From: Oricola cellulosilytica
GTDB lineage: Bacteria > Pseudomonadota > Alphaproteobacteria > Rhizobiales > Rhizobiaceae
Assembly (NCBI RefSeq): GCF_019966575.1
Contig: NZ_JAINFK010000001.1
Span: 186,001 to 250,000, forward strand
Direction: 5' to 3'
DNA length: 64,000 bases
The position numbers and the translations under genes are program-made. Shown piece after piece: positions 53,263-63,100 of the stretch. The notes below the pieces were generated by a model. The model was not told the DNA's origin, did no database searches, and saw nothing but the letters and a program-made list of their open reading frames with translations. Positions within the stretch are counted from its first letter, which is position 1. Each line of letters opens with the position of its first letter.

Positions 53263-54347
53263 CGGAAGTGCTTTGACAGCTTCAGGCCCTGGGCCTGGTA
53301 GTTCGACTTGAGATCGACGCCATACAGCGCGTCGGGCCGCTTCTCCATCCTTTCATAGACGAGGCGCCCGACGGTCTGGCCGTCCTCCAGAACGAACGGT
53401 ACCTCGTGACTGCGCACCTCGAGGACGGCGCGGCTTCCCGACCCTCCGGCGGCGGTGTGGCCGAATCCGGGATCGAAAAAGCCGGCATAGTGGACGCGGA
53501 ATTCGCCGACCAGTGGATCGAACGGGGTCATCTCGGCGGCATAGAACGGTGGTACATGCACCGCCTCGCGCGACACAAGAATATAGAACTCATCTGGATC
53601 GAGGATCAGTTCCTTGCGGTCGCGCACATGCAGCGGCTCCCAGAAATCGAGCACGTCGTGGGCGCCGCGCTTGTCGACATCGACGACCGCCGTATGATGC
53701 TTTCCCCGGTAGCCGACAAGGCCGTTCTCGTCGCCGGTCAGATCGACCGAAACTGCGATCCCGGCATCGGTGATGATCGGATCGTCGCCGGCGACCAGCG
53801 TCTCGGCGGCGTGCAACTCGCCGAGCGCCGCAGCGCCGAGGATCGTTGCCGCCGATCGGAACCGCACCTGGGAAAGCCGCGAACCCGCCCGTACGACGAT
53901 CGGGAAGGTGCGCGGGCTGACCTCGAGATAGAGCGGGCCGTGATAGCCGGCCGGAATCTTGTCGAACTCAATCCCGTGGTCGGTCATGACCCGGGTGAAG
54001 ATGTCGAGCCTCCCGGTGGAACTCTTCGGGTTCGCCGAGGCGGCGATGCCGTCCGGCAGGGCCAGCGCCTCGAGCAGCGGCACGATGTAGACACAGCCGG
54101 TCTCGAGCACCGCTCCCCGGCGCAGGTCGATCTCGTGCAACTTCAGCTGGTCGAGCTTGTCGGTGACCTTGCACCCGCGGCCCGGCATGAAACTCGCTCG
54201 GACGCGATAAGCCGTCTCGCCCAGACGCAGGTCGAGGCTCGCCGGCTGAATCTGGTCGGCGTCGAGGGGCCGATCCGCCGTCAGCGCGGATGCGTCAAAA
54301 AGCGCCCGGATGGCGCTGTCCGGCAGGATGCCGCCAGAATGTTCCAC
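53259..54347 (-). CDS. dcd: 2'-deoxycytidine 5'-triphosphate deaminase (362 aa)
   Basis: Converts dCTP to dUTP. The 362-residue alphaproteobacterial form appears to have two dUTPase-like domains. Visible motifs include QIQPASLDLRLGETAYR, ASANPKSSTGRLDIFTRV and TDHGIEFDKIPAGYHGPLYLEV in the first half and a DPLVGEFRVHYAGFFDPGFG in the second. Upstream of the metZ riboswitch region, divergently transcribed. It ends within CTAG shared with the channel gene. Confidence 0.93.
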   Translation of the reverse strand: MEHSGGILPDSAIRALFDASALTADRPLDADQIQPASLDLRLGETAYRVRASFMPGRGCKVTDKLDQLKLHEIDLRRGAVLETGCVYIVPLLEALALPDGIAASANPKSSTGRLDIFTRVMTDHGIEFDKIPAGYHGPLYLEVSPRTFPIVVRAGSRLSQVRFRSAATILGAAALGELHAAETLVAGDDPIITDAGIAVSVDLTGDENGLVGYRGKHHTAVVDVDKRGAHDVLDFWEPLHVRDRKELILDPDEFYILVSREAVHVPPFYAAEMTPFDPLVGEFRVHYAGFFDPGFGHTAAGGSGSRAVLEVRSHEVPFVLEDGQTVGRLVYERMEKRPDALYGVDLKSNYQAQGLKLSKHFR

Positions 54348-54390
54348 ACACAGGTCCTCCGTCGCGGCGCACCATCAGCGAGTGCATTTG

Positions 54391-54419
54391 TTGACGCAAG
54401 CGCCGCCAAGCCTTATGGA
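54391..54419 (+). promoter_or_regulatory. Promoter of the SAM-II/metZ transcript
   Basis: TTGACG (54391-54396) and TATGGA (54414-54419) separated by 17 nt. Transcription would start at about 54426, immediately before the riboswitch. Confidence 0.6.
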
Positions 54420-54428
54420 CAGGTAAGT

Positions 54429-54482
54429 TTCGTGGTGATTTGGCCGGTCGGCTTGCAGCCACGTAAAACAACTCGCTAAAAG
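54429..54482 (+). promoter_or_regulatory. SAM-II riboswitch upstream of metZ
   Basis: The sequence closely follows the SAM-II consensus: CGTGGTGATTTGGCCGG, then TCGGCTTGCAGCCACG, then TAAAACAACTCGCTAAA. CGTGG (54431-54435) pairs with CCACG (54459-54463); the 3' segment folds back as a pseudoknot. SAM binding reduces expression of methionine synthesis genes. A terminator follows at 54512. Confidence 0.95.
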
Positions 54483-54511
54483 GCCGCGGACCATGCCATG
54501 GGGTATGTATC

Positions 54512-54545
54512 AACCGGTTTTGCGGCGACGCGAGGCCGGTTTTTT
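54512..54545 (+). terminator. Terminator of the SAM-II expression platform
   Basis: AACCGG (54512-54517) pairs with CCGGTT (54536-54541) around a GC-rich loop and is followed by T residues. The ribosome-binding site GGAG and metZ ATG come just after, so the hairpin can halt transcription before metZ. Confidence 0.7.
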
Positions 54546-54561
54546 GTATGGAGAAGCGACA

Positions 54562-55751
54562 TGGGAACTGATTGGCGCACACGGGGGCCGGCGACGCAAA
54601 TGGTCCATGGCGGCACGCTTCGCTCGCAGTTCGGCGAGACGTCGGAGGCGATGTTCCTGACCCAGGGTTTCGTCTATGACAGCGCCGAGGCAGCCGAGGC
54701 ACGCTTCAAGGGCGACGATGACGGCTTCATCTATTCGCGCTACGCCAATCCCACCAACGAGATGTTCGAGCAGCGCATGTGCGTGCTCGAAGGTGCGGAA
54801 GCCGCCCGCTCCACCTCTTCCGGCATGGCCGCCGTCGCCGCGTCTCTCCTCTGTCAGCTTTCCGCCGGCGACCATGTGGTCGCGGCCCGCGCGCTGTTCG
54901 GCTCCTGCCGCTGGATCGTCGAGACGCTGCTGCCGCGCTACGGCATCGAGACGACGCTAGTCGACGGCACCGATCCGGCCACATGGGAGCGCGCGGTGCG
55001 CATGAACACCAAGGTGTTCTTCTTCGAAAGCCCGACCAACCCGACCCTCGAGGTCATCGATATCGGTCATGTCGTGGCCGTCGCACGTTCGATCGGCGCC
55101 AAGGTGGTGCTCGACAATGTGTTCGCAACGCCGATTCTGCAGAAGCCGCTGGAACTTGGTGTCGACATCGTCGTCTATTCGACCACCAAGCATATCGACG
55201 GCCAGGGCCGGTGTCTCGGCGGCGTGGTTCTGGCGGACCAGGAATGGATAGACGAGAAACTCCACGACTATTACCGCCACACCGGACCGTCGATGAGCCC
55301 CTTCAATGCGTGGGTCATGCTGAAGGGCCTGGAAACGCTGCCGCTGCGGGTGAAGGCCCAGACCGAGACCGCCGGCAGGATCGCCGACTTTCTCGCCGAA
55401 CGTAACGAGGTCTCGCGCGTTCTCTATCCCGGGCGGCCGGACCACCCGCAGGCCAACATCATTCCCAAACAGATGAAGGGTGGGTCGACCTTGGTCGCCT
55501 TCGAGCTGAAAGGCGGCAAGAAGGCGGCATTCGCGTTCGAGAACGCGCTGCGGATCGTCCGCATCTCCAACAATCTCGGTGACGCCAAGAGCCTCGTCAC
55601 GCATCCGGCGACGACGACTCACAAGAACCTCGCCGAAGACGCCCGCGCCGATCTCGGCATCAGCGACGGACTGGTGCGGCTGTCGATTGGGCTGGAGGAT
55701 ACGGAGGATCTGCTGGCCGATTTCGACCAGGCGCTGGAAGCGGCGCGCTAG
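54562..55751 (+). CDS. metZ: O-succinylhomoserine sulfhydrylase (396 aa)
   Basis: Cys/Met-metabolism PLP enzyme that converts O-succinylhomoserine plus sulfide to homocysteine in methionine synthesis. Signatures: ATQMVHGGTLRSQFGETSEA, YSRYANPTNEMFEQ, PTNPTLEVIDI, and the PLP Lys in VYSTTKHIDGQGRCLGG (about residue 210). GGAG lies before ATG at 54562, and the transcript begins with a SAM-II riboswitch. The M20 amidohydrolase gene ends next to its stop on the opposite strand (convergent). Confidence 0.95.
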
Positions 55752-56918
55752 TCAGGAGCAGTGCATCCGCACGAGTTGCTCGAAGATCGCCAGGCCGGAG
55801 GGGATGATCGCGTCGGGGAAGTCGTAATCCGGATTGTGCAGTTGCGGGCATGTCTCGCCGGCCCCCAGCACGAAGAACGCTGACGGCGCAACCCCTGAAA
55901 ACACGCCGAAATCCTCCGACCAGCGGAACGGCTTCCGGTTTTCGGTCGAGGGGGTGCCGGTCGCGTCGAGGGCGGTGCGCACCATGGCCGTCGCCGCAGC
56001 ATCGTTGAAACAGGCCGCGAACCGCTCGGATCTCTCCATCGCAAACTTCAGGCAGGCGTCGGCAGCGACTGACCCGGCCAGGTCCTCGGCAGCCTCCATG
56101 AGCCGTTCCTGCAAGGCATCGGTTTCCGATCGCAGCGTCGCCATGATCCGCGCCTCGCCCGGCGCGATACCGAAGGCGGGATCGCCGAGACGGGCATGGG
56201 ACAGCGTCACGAGCCCCTCGCCCGGCCGCATGCCGAGCTTCGCCGGAAGGTTCGGCAGGCCGGTCACAAGCTCGGTCATCGCCCGCGCCGGGCTGCGGCC
56301 GTCCTCCGGATGGGCCGCGTGCGACGTCCATCCCGTTAAGTCGACCGCCAGGCCTTCGGACGCGAAACAGAAGGCCCCGTCGCGAATGGCCGCATGGCCG
56401 AGCGGCATGCCGGGCAGATTGTGCAGGCCGAAGGCGAAATCCGGTCTGATGCCCGCAAAGCGAGCGTCATCGACCACCGCACGCGCGCCCGCCCCGGTTT
56501 CCTCTGCAGGTTGAAACAGAAGCACGACCCGTCCGCACTTGGGACGGTCGGCCTGCAACCGTTTCGCCAACCCGCACAGGATCGCCATGTGCCCGTCATG
56601 GCCGCACATATGTCCCTTTCCTGGAAGGTTGGAGCGCCATTCGGGCGTCCCGGTCTCGTGGATCGGCAGGGCATCGAGCTCGCAGCGAAACAGAACAGCC
56701 GGGCCGGGCGCCCCACTGTCGAAAATCCCTGCGACGCCATGGCCCCCGAGGCCTTCGACGATCTCGTCCGCTCCGCATCCGCGCAGCCAGTCCGCCATGC
56801 GGCGGGCCGTCGCCTTCTCCTCGCCGGAAATTTCCGGCGCGCGGTGCAGACTGTGCCGAAGCGCTGTCAGTTCCGCAATGAAATCGGCTTCATATTGCAG
56901 GGTCAGGGTCCCGGTCAT
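55752..56918 (-). CDS. M20-family amidohydrolase (N-acyl amino acid deacylase-like, 388 aa)
   Basis: A two-domain metallopeptidase. Metal ligands: MCGHDGHMAILCGLAKRL (Cys/His, about residue 106), LLFQPAEETGAGA (Glu-Glu, about 136), AFGLHNLPG (His) and a C-terminal RWSEDFGVFS / APSAFFVLG. A dimerisation domain lies in the middle. It hydrolyses N-acyl amino acids or related amides; exact substrate unknown. The CDP-alcohol transferase stop is 3 nt upstream of its start, so the two share an operon. Confidence 0.9.
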   Translation of the reverse strand: MTGTLTLQYEADFIAELTALRHSLHRAPEISGEEKATARRMADWLRGCGADEIVEGLGGHGVAGIFDSGAPGPAVLFRCELDALPIHETGTPEWRSNLPGKGHMCGHDGHMAILCGLAKRLQADRPKCGRVVLLFQPAEETGAGARAVVDDARFAGIRPDFAFGLHNLPGMPLGHAAIRDGAFCFASEGLAVDLTGWTSHAAHPEDGRSPARAMTELVTGLPNLPAKLGMRPGEGLVTLSHARLGDPAFGIAPGEARIMATLRSETDALQERLMEAAEDLAGSVAADACLKFAMERSERFAACFNDAAATAMVRTALDATGTPSTENRKPFRWSEDFGVFSGVAPSAFFVLGAGETCPQLHNPDYDFPDAIIPSGLAIFEQLVRMHCS

Positions 56919-56921
56919 GGT

Positions 56922-57527
56922 TCAACCCAACAGCCGTCCGGTCATCACGATGCGCGACAAGGCGGTGTAGAAGCATATCGCCGCGAAAAGATAGGCCAGC
57001 GCCGGAAACCATTCCGGAACGAGGCAGGCCAGCACGAACACCGCAAGCGTCTCGGTCGCCTCGGCGAGGCCGGTGCTGAAAAAGAAGGACTTCGCCGACT
57101 TCTCGCGCGAGGCGAGGTCGTTCTTCTCCGCCATGATCGCGAAGGCGAGAAAGCTCGCGCCGTTCACGTAGAACGAGAAGATCAGCACCGCGCCGGGGAT
57201 CGCGTTGGCCTGCGGGTCGGCGAGAACGAAGCCGAGCGGAATCGCACCGTAGAAGGCGAAATCGAGGACGATGTCGAGATACCCGCCGAAATCCGTCTTG
57301 CCCTTGACCCGCGCCACCGCGCCGTCAAGGCCGTCGAAAAGGCGGCTGGCGAGCACCAGCGCCAGCCCGGCGAGATAGGCTTGTGCGGCGATCGAGGCGG
57401 CCGCCGCCAATCCGAGGACAAGGCCGGCGACCGTCACCGTGTTGGCGGTGACGCCTGCTGCGGCAACGCGTCTGGCGATAGGATCGATCAACAGGTCGAT
57501 CTTGGGGCGCAGTCTGTCGTCCAGCAT
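56922..57527 (-). CDS. CDP-alcohol phosphatidyltransferase family protein (201 aa)
   Basis: An integral membrane phospholipid enzyme with the signature DGxxARx8GxxxD: DGLDGAVARVKGKTDFGGYLD (about residues 65-85), with the last Asp completed by DIVLDF. About six TM segments. It transfers a CDP-activated alcohol head group to a lipid or small acceptor. First of a two-gene operon with the M20 amidohydrolase; divergent from apaG. Confidence 0.92.
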   Translation of the reverse strand: MLDDRLRPKIDLLIDPIARRVAAAGVTANTVTVAGLVLGLAAAASIAAQAYLAGLALVLASRLFDGLDGAVARVKGKTDFGGYLDIVLDFAFYGAIPLGFVLADPQANAIPGAVLIFSFYVNGASFLAFAIMAEKNDLASREKSAKSFFFSTGLAEATETLAVFVLACLVPEWFPALAYLFAAICFYTALSRIVMTGRLLG

Positions 57528-57674
57528 CTCGTCTGCTCCTAGCGCGATTGAACGGCCATACGCCGGGCGGCGGCAAATGTCATGCCCACCCTCCGCGTCA
57601 CGCGCAAATCAGCAACGTGTGAGGGAGCGCCGTGTTGCCTTCTCATCCACCGGTCGATGGGCTAAGTCAGAAAA

Positions 57675-58067
57675 ATGTACCGCGCCCAAACAGACGGGAT
57701 CGAGATCACGGTCGAACCGCATTATCTGGACGAGCAGTCGGAACCGGAGGCGCATCGATATGTCTGGGCCTATACGATCGTGATCGTCAATGAATCCAAC
57801 AGCACCGTGGAACTCGAGACCCGTTTCTGGCGGATCACGAACGCCGTCGGACAGGTCGAGGAAGTCGAGGGACCGGGCGTTGTCGGCGAACATCCCGTTC
57901 TCGCACCGGGGGACAGCTACCAGTACACGTCGGGATGCCCGCTCAACACGCCGTCCGGAACGATGGTCGGCTATTACGTGATGCGCCGCGACGACGGCAC
58001 ACGCTTCACCGTGAACATTCCCGCGTTCTCCCTCGATCTCCCCGACCCGATGCGGACGCTAAATTGA
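57675..58067 (+). CDS. apaG: ApaG protein (130 aa)
   Basis: A single FN3-like ApaG domain: [20 protein letters not shown] at the N-terminus and the conserved stretch [29 protein letters not shown] (about residues 73-101). It is linked to cobalt/magnesium resistance, but the biochemical role is not settled. Its TGA overlaps the trkH start (TTGA, 58064-58067). Confidence 0.95.
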   Translation: MYRAQTDGIEITVEPHYLDEQSEPEAHRYVWAYTIVIVNESNSTVELETRFWRITNAVGQVEEVEGPGVVGEHPVLAPGDSYQYTSGCPLNTPSGTMVGYYVMRRDDGTRFTVNIPAFSLDLPDPMRTLN

Positions 58068-59524
58068 TCTCTGCAATCGACGTCAGGCCGGTCATTCTGG
58101 TGACGGGCATCCTGCTGACCACGCTTGGGGCGGCGATGCTCATACCGGCCCTCGTCGACGCCATTGCCGGAAATCCGGATTGGCAGGTCTTTGCCGCCTC
58201 GTCCGCCGCGACGACGCTTGTCGGCGTGACGTTCTATGCGGCCACGCGCGGCCTGTCGCGAAGCCTTTCTACCCGCCAGGCCATGCTTATGACGGTCGTG
58301 GTGTGGGTGGCGCTCGTCACGGCCGGGGCGCTTCCGTTCCGCTGGTCTGGCATTGTCCCCACTTATACCGATGCTTTCTTCGAGGCGATGTCGGGGCTGA
58401 CAACGACCGGGGCGACAGTCATTGTGGGTCTTGACGAAGCGCCTCCGGGCATCCTGCTCTGGCGCGGCATGCTGCAATGGCTGGGGGGGCTAGGCATCAT
58501 CGTCATGGCGGTCGCCGTCCTGCCTATGCTGCAGATCGGCGGCATGCAGGTCTTCAAGGCCGAAGCGTTCGACACGCCGGAAAAGATCCTCCCCCGCGCA
58601 ACACAGATTTCCGGCTCGATGACCCTCATCTTTGTGGCTTTCACGGCCGCCTGCGCCATTTCCTACATCGTCGCCGGGATGCAGCCGGGCGAAGCGCTCA
58701 TCCACGCGATGACGACTGTTGCGACCGGCGGATTTTCTACCCGCGATTCCTCTATCGGTTTCTACCAGGCGCCCGCAATCGAATGGATTGCGATCGTGTT
58801 CATGCTGGCAGGCTCGATCCCCTTCCTGATCTATGTGCAGGTGCTCCAGGGGCGGCCCATCGCTCTGTGGCGGGATCAGCAGGTTCGAACCTTTCTTGCG
58901 GCGGTGCTGCTGCTCACACTTATCGGCTGGCTGATTGCAGTCGCCAGCCGGTTCTATCCGTCGCAAGGCGAGGCTTTCCGGACCGCCGCCTTCAACGTGG
59001 TGTCGATCATGACAGGCACCGGCTACGCCTCTGCGGATTACGGAAGCTGGAGCACGCAAGCGATCGCCTTCTTCTTCATCATCATGTTCATCGGCGGCTG
59101 CGCCGGCTCGACCTCGTGCGGCATCAAGATCTTTCGTTTCCAGGTCCTGTTTGGCGAAGTGCGCGAGCGGCTCGCCCGCGTGCTGTACCCCCACGGCGTG
59201 TTTGTGAAGCGTTTCAACGGGCGCGCGCTGGACGATCGCGTTCCGCTCGCCGTCACGACCTTCGTGTTTCTCTACCTGGCGGCCTTCGCCGTGATATCCG
59301 TAGCGTTGCGGGCAACAGGACTCGATCTTCTGACGGCCGTGTCGGGAGCGGGATCGGCGATCTCGAATGTCGGGCCTGGCCTCGGTCCGATCATCGGCCC
59401 GACCGGCACCTATCAGCCGCTGAACGACACGGCCAAGTGGCTGCTTTCCTTCGCCATGCTTCTCGGCAGGCTCGAATTGTTCACCGTGCTTGTGCTTTTC
59501 CTGCCGCGCTTCTGGCGGACATAG
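58064..59524 (+). CDS. trkH: TrkH family potassium uptake protein (486 aa)
   Basis: The pore-forming subunit of a K+ transporter with four pore loops: [42 protein letters not shown] and [14 protein letters not shown] supply the filter glycines. About ten TM segments are visible. The start is a TTG at 58064, overlapping the apaG stop by four bases. TrkA is not in the window. Confidence 0.93.
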   Translation: MISAIDVRPVILVTGILLTTLGAAMLIPALVDAIAGNPDWQVFAASSAATTLVGVTFYAATRGLSRSLSTRQAMLMTVVVWVALVTAGALPFRWSGIVPTYTDAFFEAMSGLTTTGATVIVGLDEAPPGILLWRGMLQWLGGLGIIVMAVAVLPMLQIGGMQVFKAEAFDTPEKILPRATQISGSMTLIFVAFTAACAISYIVAGMQPGEALIHAMTTVATGGFSTRDSSIGFYQAPAIEWIAIVFMLAGSIPFLIYVQVLQGRPIALWRDQQVRTFLAAVLLLTLIGWLIAVASRFYPSQGEAFRTAAFNVVSIMTGTGYASADYGSWSTQAIAFFFIIMFIGGCAGSTSCGIKIFRFQVLFGEVRERLARVLYPHGVFVKRFNGRALDDRVPLAVTTFVFLYLAAFAVISVALRATGLDLLTAVSGAGSAISNVGPGLGPIIGPTGTYQPLNDTAKWLLSFAMLLGRLELFTVLVLFLPRFWRT

Positions 59525-59639
59525 CGCGTCGGCTTTGGGTGGATAAGTTTTTTGCTTGTTTTTCTCTAACTCGTTGGCCCGTCTCGTTATTTTATTTTTT
59601 CCGCCCGGGTTCCATCCACACCTCTGACACCTCGTGCAT

Positions 59640-59885
59640 ACTTGCCGGACGTCCCTCCACGGGAAGCCGGGTTCATGGACCGGATGGCCAGGCGGAGGGA
59701 TGCGGTGCCGGCTGGGGCGTGCGGTTCACGCCTGGCAAGAGCTTACGGCCGGGCCCTAGCCTTCAGCTTTTCGGCCGGTCCTACGGGACCGCGAGCCGTG
59801 GCCGGGAGGCGGGTGAGCAGCCGGCGGGCGGTCGATCCGATCGCACCAAACCATTCATAGAAGCGTGACGACGACCGCCCGCTTC
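59640..59885. ncRNA. Possible structured non-coding RNA, identity unknown
   Basis: Perfect stems include GCCAGGCG/CGCCTGGC (59687-59694, 59729-59736) with a nested GCGTG/CACGC hairpin (59717-59731). Others are CGGTCC-TACG-GGACCG (59776-59791) and an 11-bp GCGGGCGGTCG/CGACCGCCCGC (59824-59834, 59872-59882). The strand is not determined because stems read on both. No known family is recognised. Confidence 0.3.
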
Positions 59886-60011
59886 CCATCCCGCCATGAC
59901 GCCCCGGTTGGCGAAGCCGATCCGGGATAGCGAGTCATGGCCAGCAGGAAAATTTCAATGGCCAGACTGGAGACGGGGCGTGGCAATGGAGAGGCACGCC
60001 CTAAGGGGCCT

Positions 60012-60047
60012 GCCAGCAAGCGAAGCGAAGCTTAAGGGCGGGACAGA
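60012..60047 (+). repeat. GCTTAAGGGCGGG-family repeat, copy 1 of cluster
   Basis: Contains GCCAGC, then GAAGCTTAAGGGCGGGACAG. First of three adjacent related copies at 60.0-60.15 kb. Confidence 0.7.
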
Positions 60048-60054
60048 TAACGGC

Positions 60055-60095
60055 CCATCAGCGAGGGCGTGGCCCGAAGCTTAAGGATGGGACAG
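60055..60095 (+). repeat. GCTTAAGGGCGGG-family repeat, degenerate copy 2
   Basis: Contains CAGCGAGGGCG, then GAAGCTTAAGGATGGGACAG: one base in the core differs by each of two positions from copy 1. Confidence 0.6.
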
Positions 60096-60104
60096 ACTCG
60101 GCCC

Positions 60105-60148
60105 GCCAGCGACGAATGGAATGAGGAGCTTAAGGGCGGGAAAAAGAA
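60105..60148 (+). repeat. GCTTAAGGGCGGG-family repeat, copy 3, near-identical to 37175-37218
   Basis: GCCAGCGACGAATGGAATGA then GGAGCTTAAGGGCGGGAAAA: the same 44-nt unit as 37175-37218 with about three differences. Confidence 0.85.
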
Positions 60149-60174
60149 CCGGTGTGGCAACGGAGCGGCGTGCG

Positions 60175-63100
60175 TCACTCCCCGGCGGACAGCGCCTTTT
60201 GGCCCTCGCGCCGGCCGTAGAGCGCGATCAGCGCAAGCCGGATGTCATAGCCGATGCCGATCAGGGCGGGCACCAGGAAGAGGACCAGCAATGTCGCCAT
60301 CGCCAGGCCGAACACCATGGTTATCGCCATCGGCATCAGGAACTGCGCCTGCAGGCTCTTCTCGAAGAGCAGCGGAATCAGGCCGCCGATCGTCGTCAGC
60401 GATGTCAGCAGAACCGCACGCAACCGGTCGCGGCTTGCCCCGATACAGGCCTCGTCGACCTCCTCGCCCGATCGAAGCCGCTCGTCGTAGCGCGAGACGA
60501 GAATGATAGAGTCGTTCACGAGGATGCCGGCCAGCCCCAAAAGGCCGATCATCGAAAGGATCGTGAGTTGATAGCCGAGCAGCCAATGTCCGATGACGGC
60601 TCCAACCACGCCAAACGGGATGATCAGCATTACCGCGAAGGGACGGAAGTAACTGCCGAACACCCACGCCAAGATGATGTAAACCACCGAAAGCGCGACG
60701 AGCGTGCCCACGCCGAGGTCTTGGAAGGCCTCGCGCTGCTCTCGGCTGCGGCCGCCGAATTCGTACTCGATGCCATATTTGCGGGCGATCGCCTCGAGAG
60801 CCCCCCTCGCTTCGAGTTGCTCGACCACGCCGTCGGTGGTGTTGACGTCGTTGTCGATATCCCCGGTTACCGAGATCGTCGTCTTGCCCTCACGCCGCTG
60901 GATTGCCGCGAAGCCCTGTGTCTCGCGCAGATTCACGATCTCCGTCAGCGGCACGTATTCACCGCCCGGGCTCTTCAGCTGCATGCTGCGCAGCGCCGCC
61001 GTGCCCTCCTCGCGCATCACCTGATCGACGCGGATCGCCACCTCGTCGTCGCCGCGCGCGAAACGGTGCGGAACGACACCTTCGAATGCCGCTCGGATCT
61101 GCGACCCCACCGCGTCGAGGCTGAATCCGAGCGCAGCGCCGCGCGGCTTGAGGGTCATCACCAGTTCCGGCTTGCCGTAGGGCAGGTCATCCTCGACGCC
61201 GGACACTCCGCGAATCGCGCCGACCAGCGGAACGACCTCCGCCGCAGCCTGCTTGAGCACGCCGATCGACGTTCCCTTGAGCTCGACATCGATGTCGGCT
61301 CCGGGAGGCCCCCCGCGCGTCTGCTGGATCGAGAACCGCTGAACACCCGGGATCTGCGGCGCGGCCCTGCGCCAGGCACGCACGATATCGGGCGTACGCA
61401 CCGTGCGTTCCTCCGATGTCGTCAACTGGACCTTGATGCGGCCGAGATTGTCGCCCTGCTGGCGGCCCGAAGAGCCCAATGTCGCGAAAGTCGCCCGGAT
61501 GAGGCTCGGCCCTTCGCCCCGCAATTCCTCATCGGCCTGCCACAGCGCATCCTCGATCCGGTTCAGCGCCGCGACCGCATCGTCTTCCGGAATACCCGCA
61601 TTGAAGATCACGCTGCCGCGAATGTTCTCCGACTCCGGCGAAGGGAAGAAGACGAAGCCGACATGTCCGCCGCCATAGAGGCCGCGCGCGAATATTAGAA
61701 CCAGACCGACGGCGATCGCCACCGTGACGTAACGCCAGCGGAAGGAAAGCGTCACAAGGGCGTTGAACAGTCCGTTGCGGAACCGATCGAACCCGCGATC
61801 GAACCTGCGCCGGAACCAGCTTTCCTGCTCATCGGAATCTCCCCGGCTGCGTCCGAACGCCGCAAGTGCGTAGAACAACGCCTCGATCACCGTCGCGAGA
61901 ACGAGCGCTCCGGCAGCCACGGCCAGCGACGCGGCAAACGGAGTCAGGCTCTGGCGCCATGCGTCCAGCTCCGCCAGAAGCGGCAGGCCAGCAAGCGCGC
62001 CACCTTCCCCACCCGCGCGAGTCACGAAGGCGACGGCAAAGGTCGTCAGAATGAGCGCAACGATGAACTGCCGCCAGTACGACCAGCGCAAACCGCGGCG
62101 TCCGTTCATCGAATGCGACAAATGCCCGGGAAGGATCAGGAAACACTCGATCAGGCTTGCCAGCGCGACGGCGATGACGACGAAGGGCATGGCCCCCATG
62201 ATCTGACCGATATGGCCGGTGACGAGCAGGATGGGCGAAAAGGTCGCGATTGTCGTCGTTACTGCCGCCGTCACCGGGATCAGCATATGCCCCACGCCGT
62301 TTTCGGCGGCCGTCACCGGATCTTCCCCGAGACGTAGACGCGTGTCGGTATGCTCTCCGACAACGATCGCGTCATCGACGATGACCCCGAGCATCATGAT
62401 CAGCGCGAAAAGCGAGATCATGTTGATGGACTGGCCGCTCACATACATCAGGCCAATCGTCGCCAGCAGCGCGACGGGGATTCCCGCCGCTACCCAGAAT
62501 GCGATACGCGCATTCAGGAAGATGAAGAGGACGATGACCACCAGCACCAGACCGCCCATGCCGTTCTTGACGAGAAGCATGATGCGCTCGCCAAGCGCAT
62601 CGGCGCGCACCTCGTAGATCTGGAGTTCAAGCCCGTCCGGCAATTGCGGCCGCAGTTCCGCAATGTAATCCTGAAGGATGCGGTTGGCGGTCAAAGTGTC
62701 GGTCTGGTCCGATCGCATGATGTCGAGTTCGATTGCGCCGCCGGACCGCGAGAGCCCGCGCACGCCACCGTCCTCGAAACCCGCGCGGATGCGCGCGATA
62801 TCGGACAGGAGAACCTTCTCTCCGCCGGCGAAGGATTTGACCTCCACCAAGCCAAGACTTCGCGGGGATTCAACATCCGCGAGCGTACGCAGTTGGCGGT
62901 CGATCCGACCCTGGAGATTTCCGGATGGGCGGTCGCGGCTGTTCGAGCGAATTGCCTGCCCGACGTCCTCGACCGTGATCCCCAAGCGCCGCAGTTCACG
63001 TTCCGGAACCGATACCTGCAGTTCCGGATCGCGCAACCCGGTAAAGGTCACGCGGTCGACGCCGCGGGCGAGCAGATCGTCGCGGATCTTCTTCCCCCAG

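Larger units (their letters stand above)
59525..60174. other. 650-nt gene-free region with many hairpins and repeats
   Basis: Part 1 (59525-59640) is T-rich. Part 2 (59640-59885) contains nested perfect stems. Part 3 (60000-60150) contains three copies of the GCTTAAGG(G/A)(C/T)GGGACA repeat family. No convincing gene. Confidence 0.7.

Noticed and set aside
59642-59860. A 72-codon plus-strand frame after trkH
   Set aside because: It runs through perfect hairpins and is not supported by a ribosome-binding site; treated as part of the structured region.
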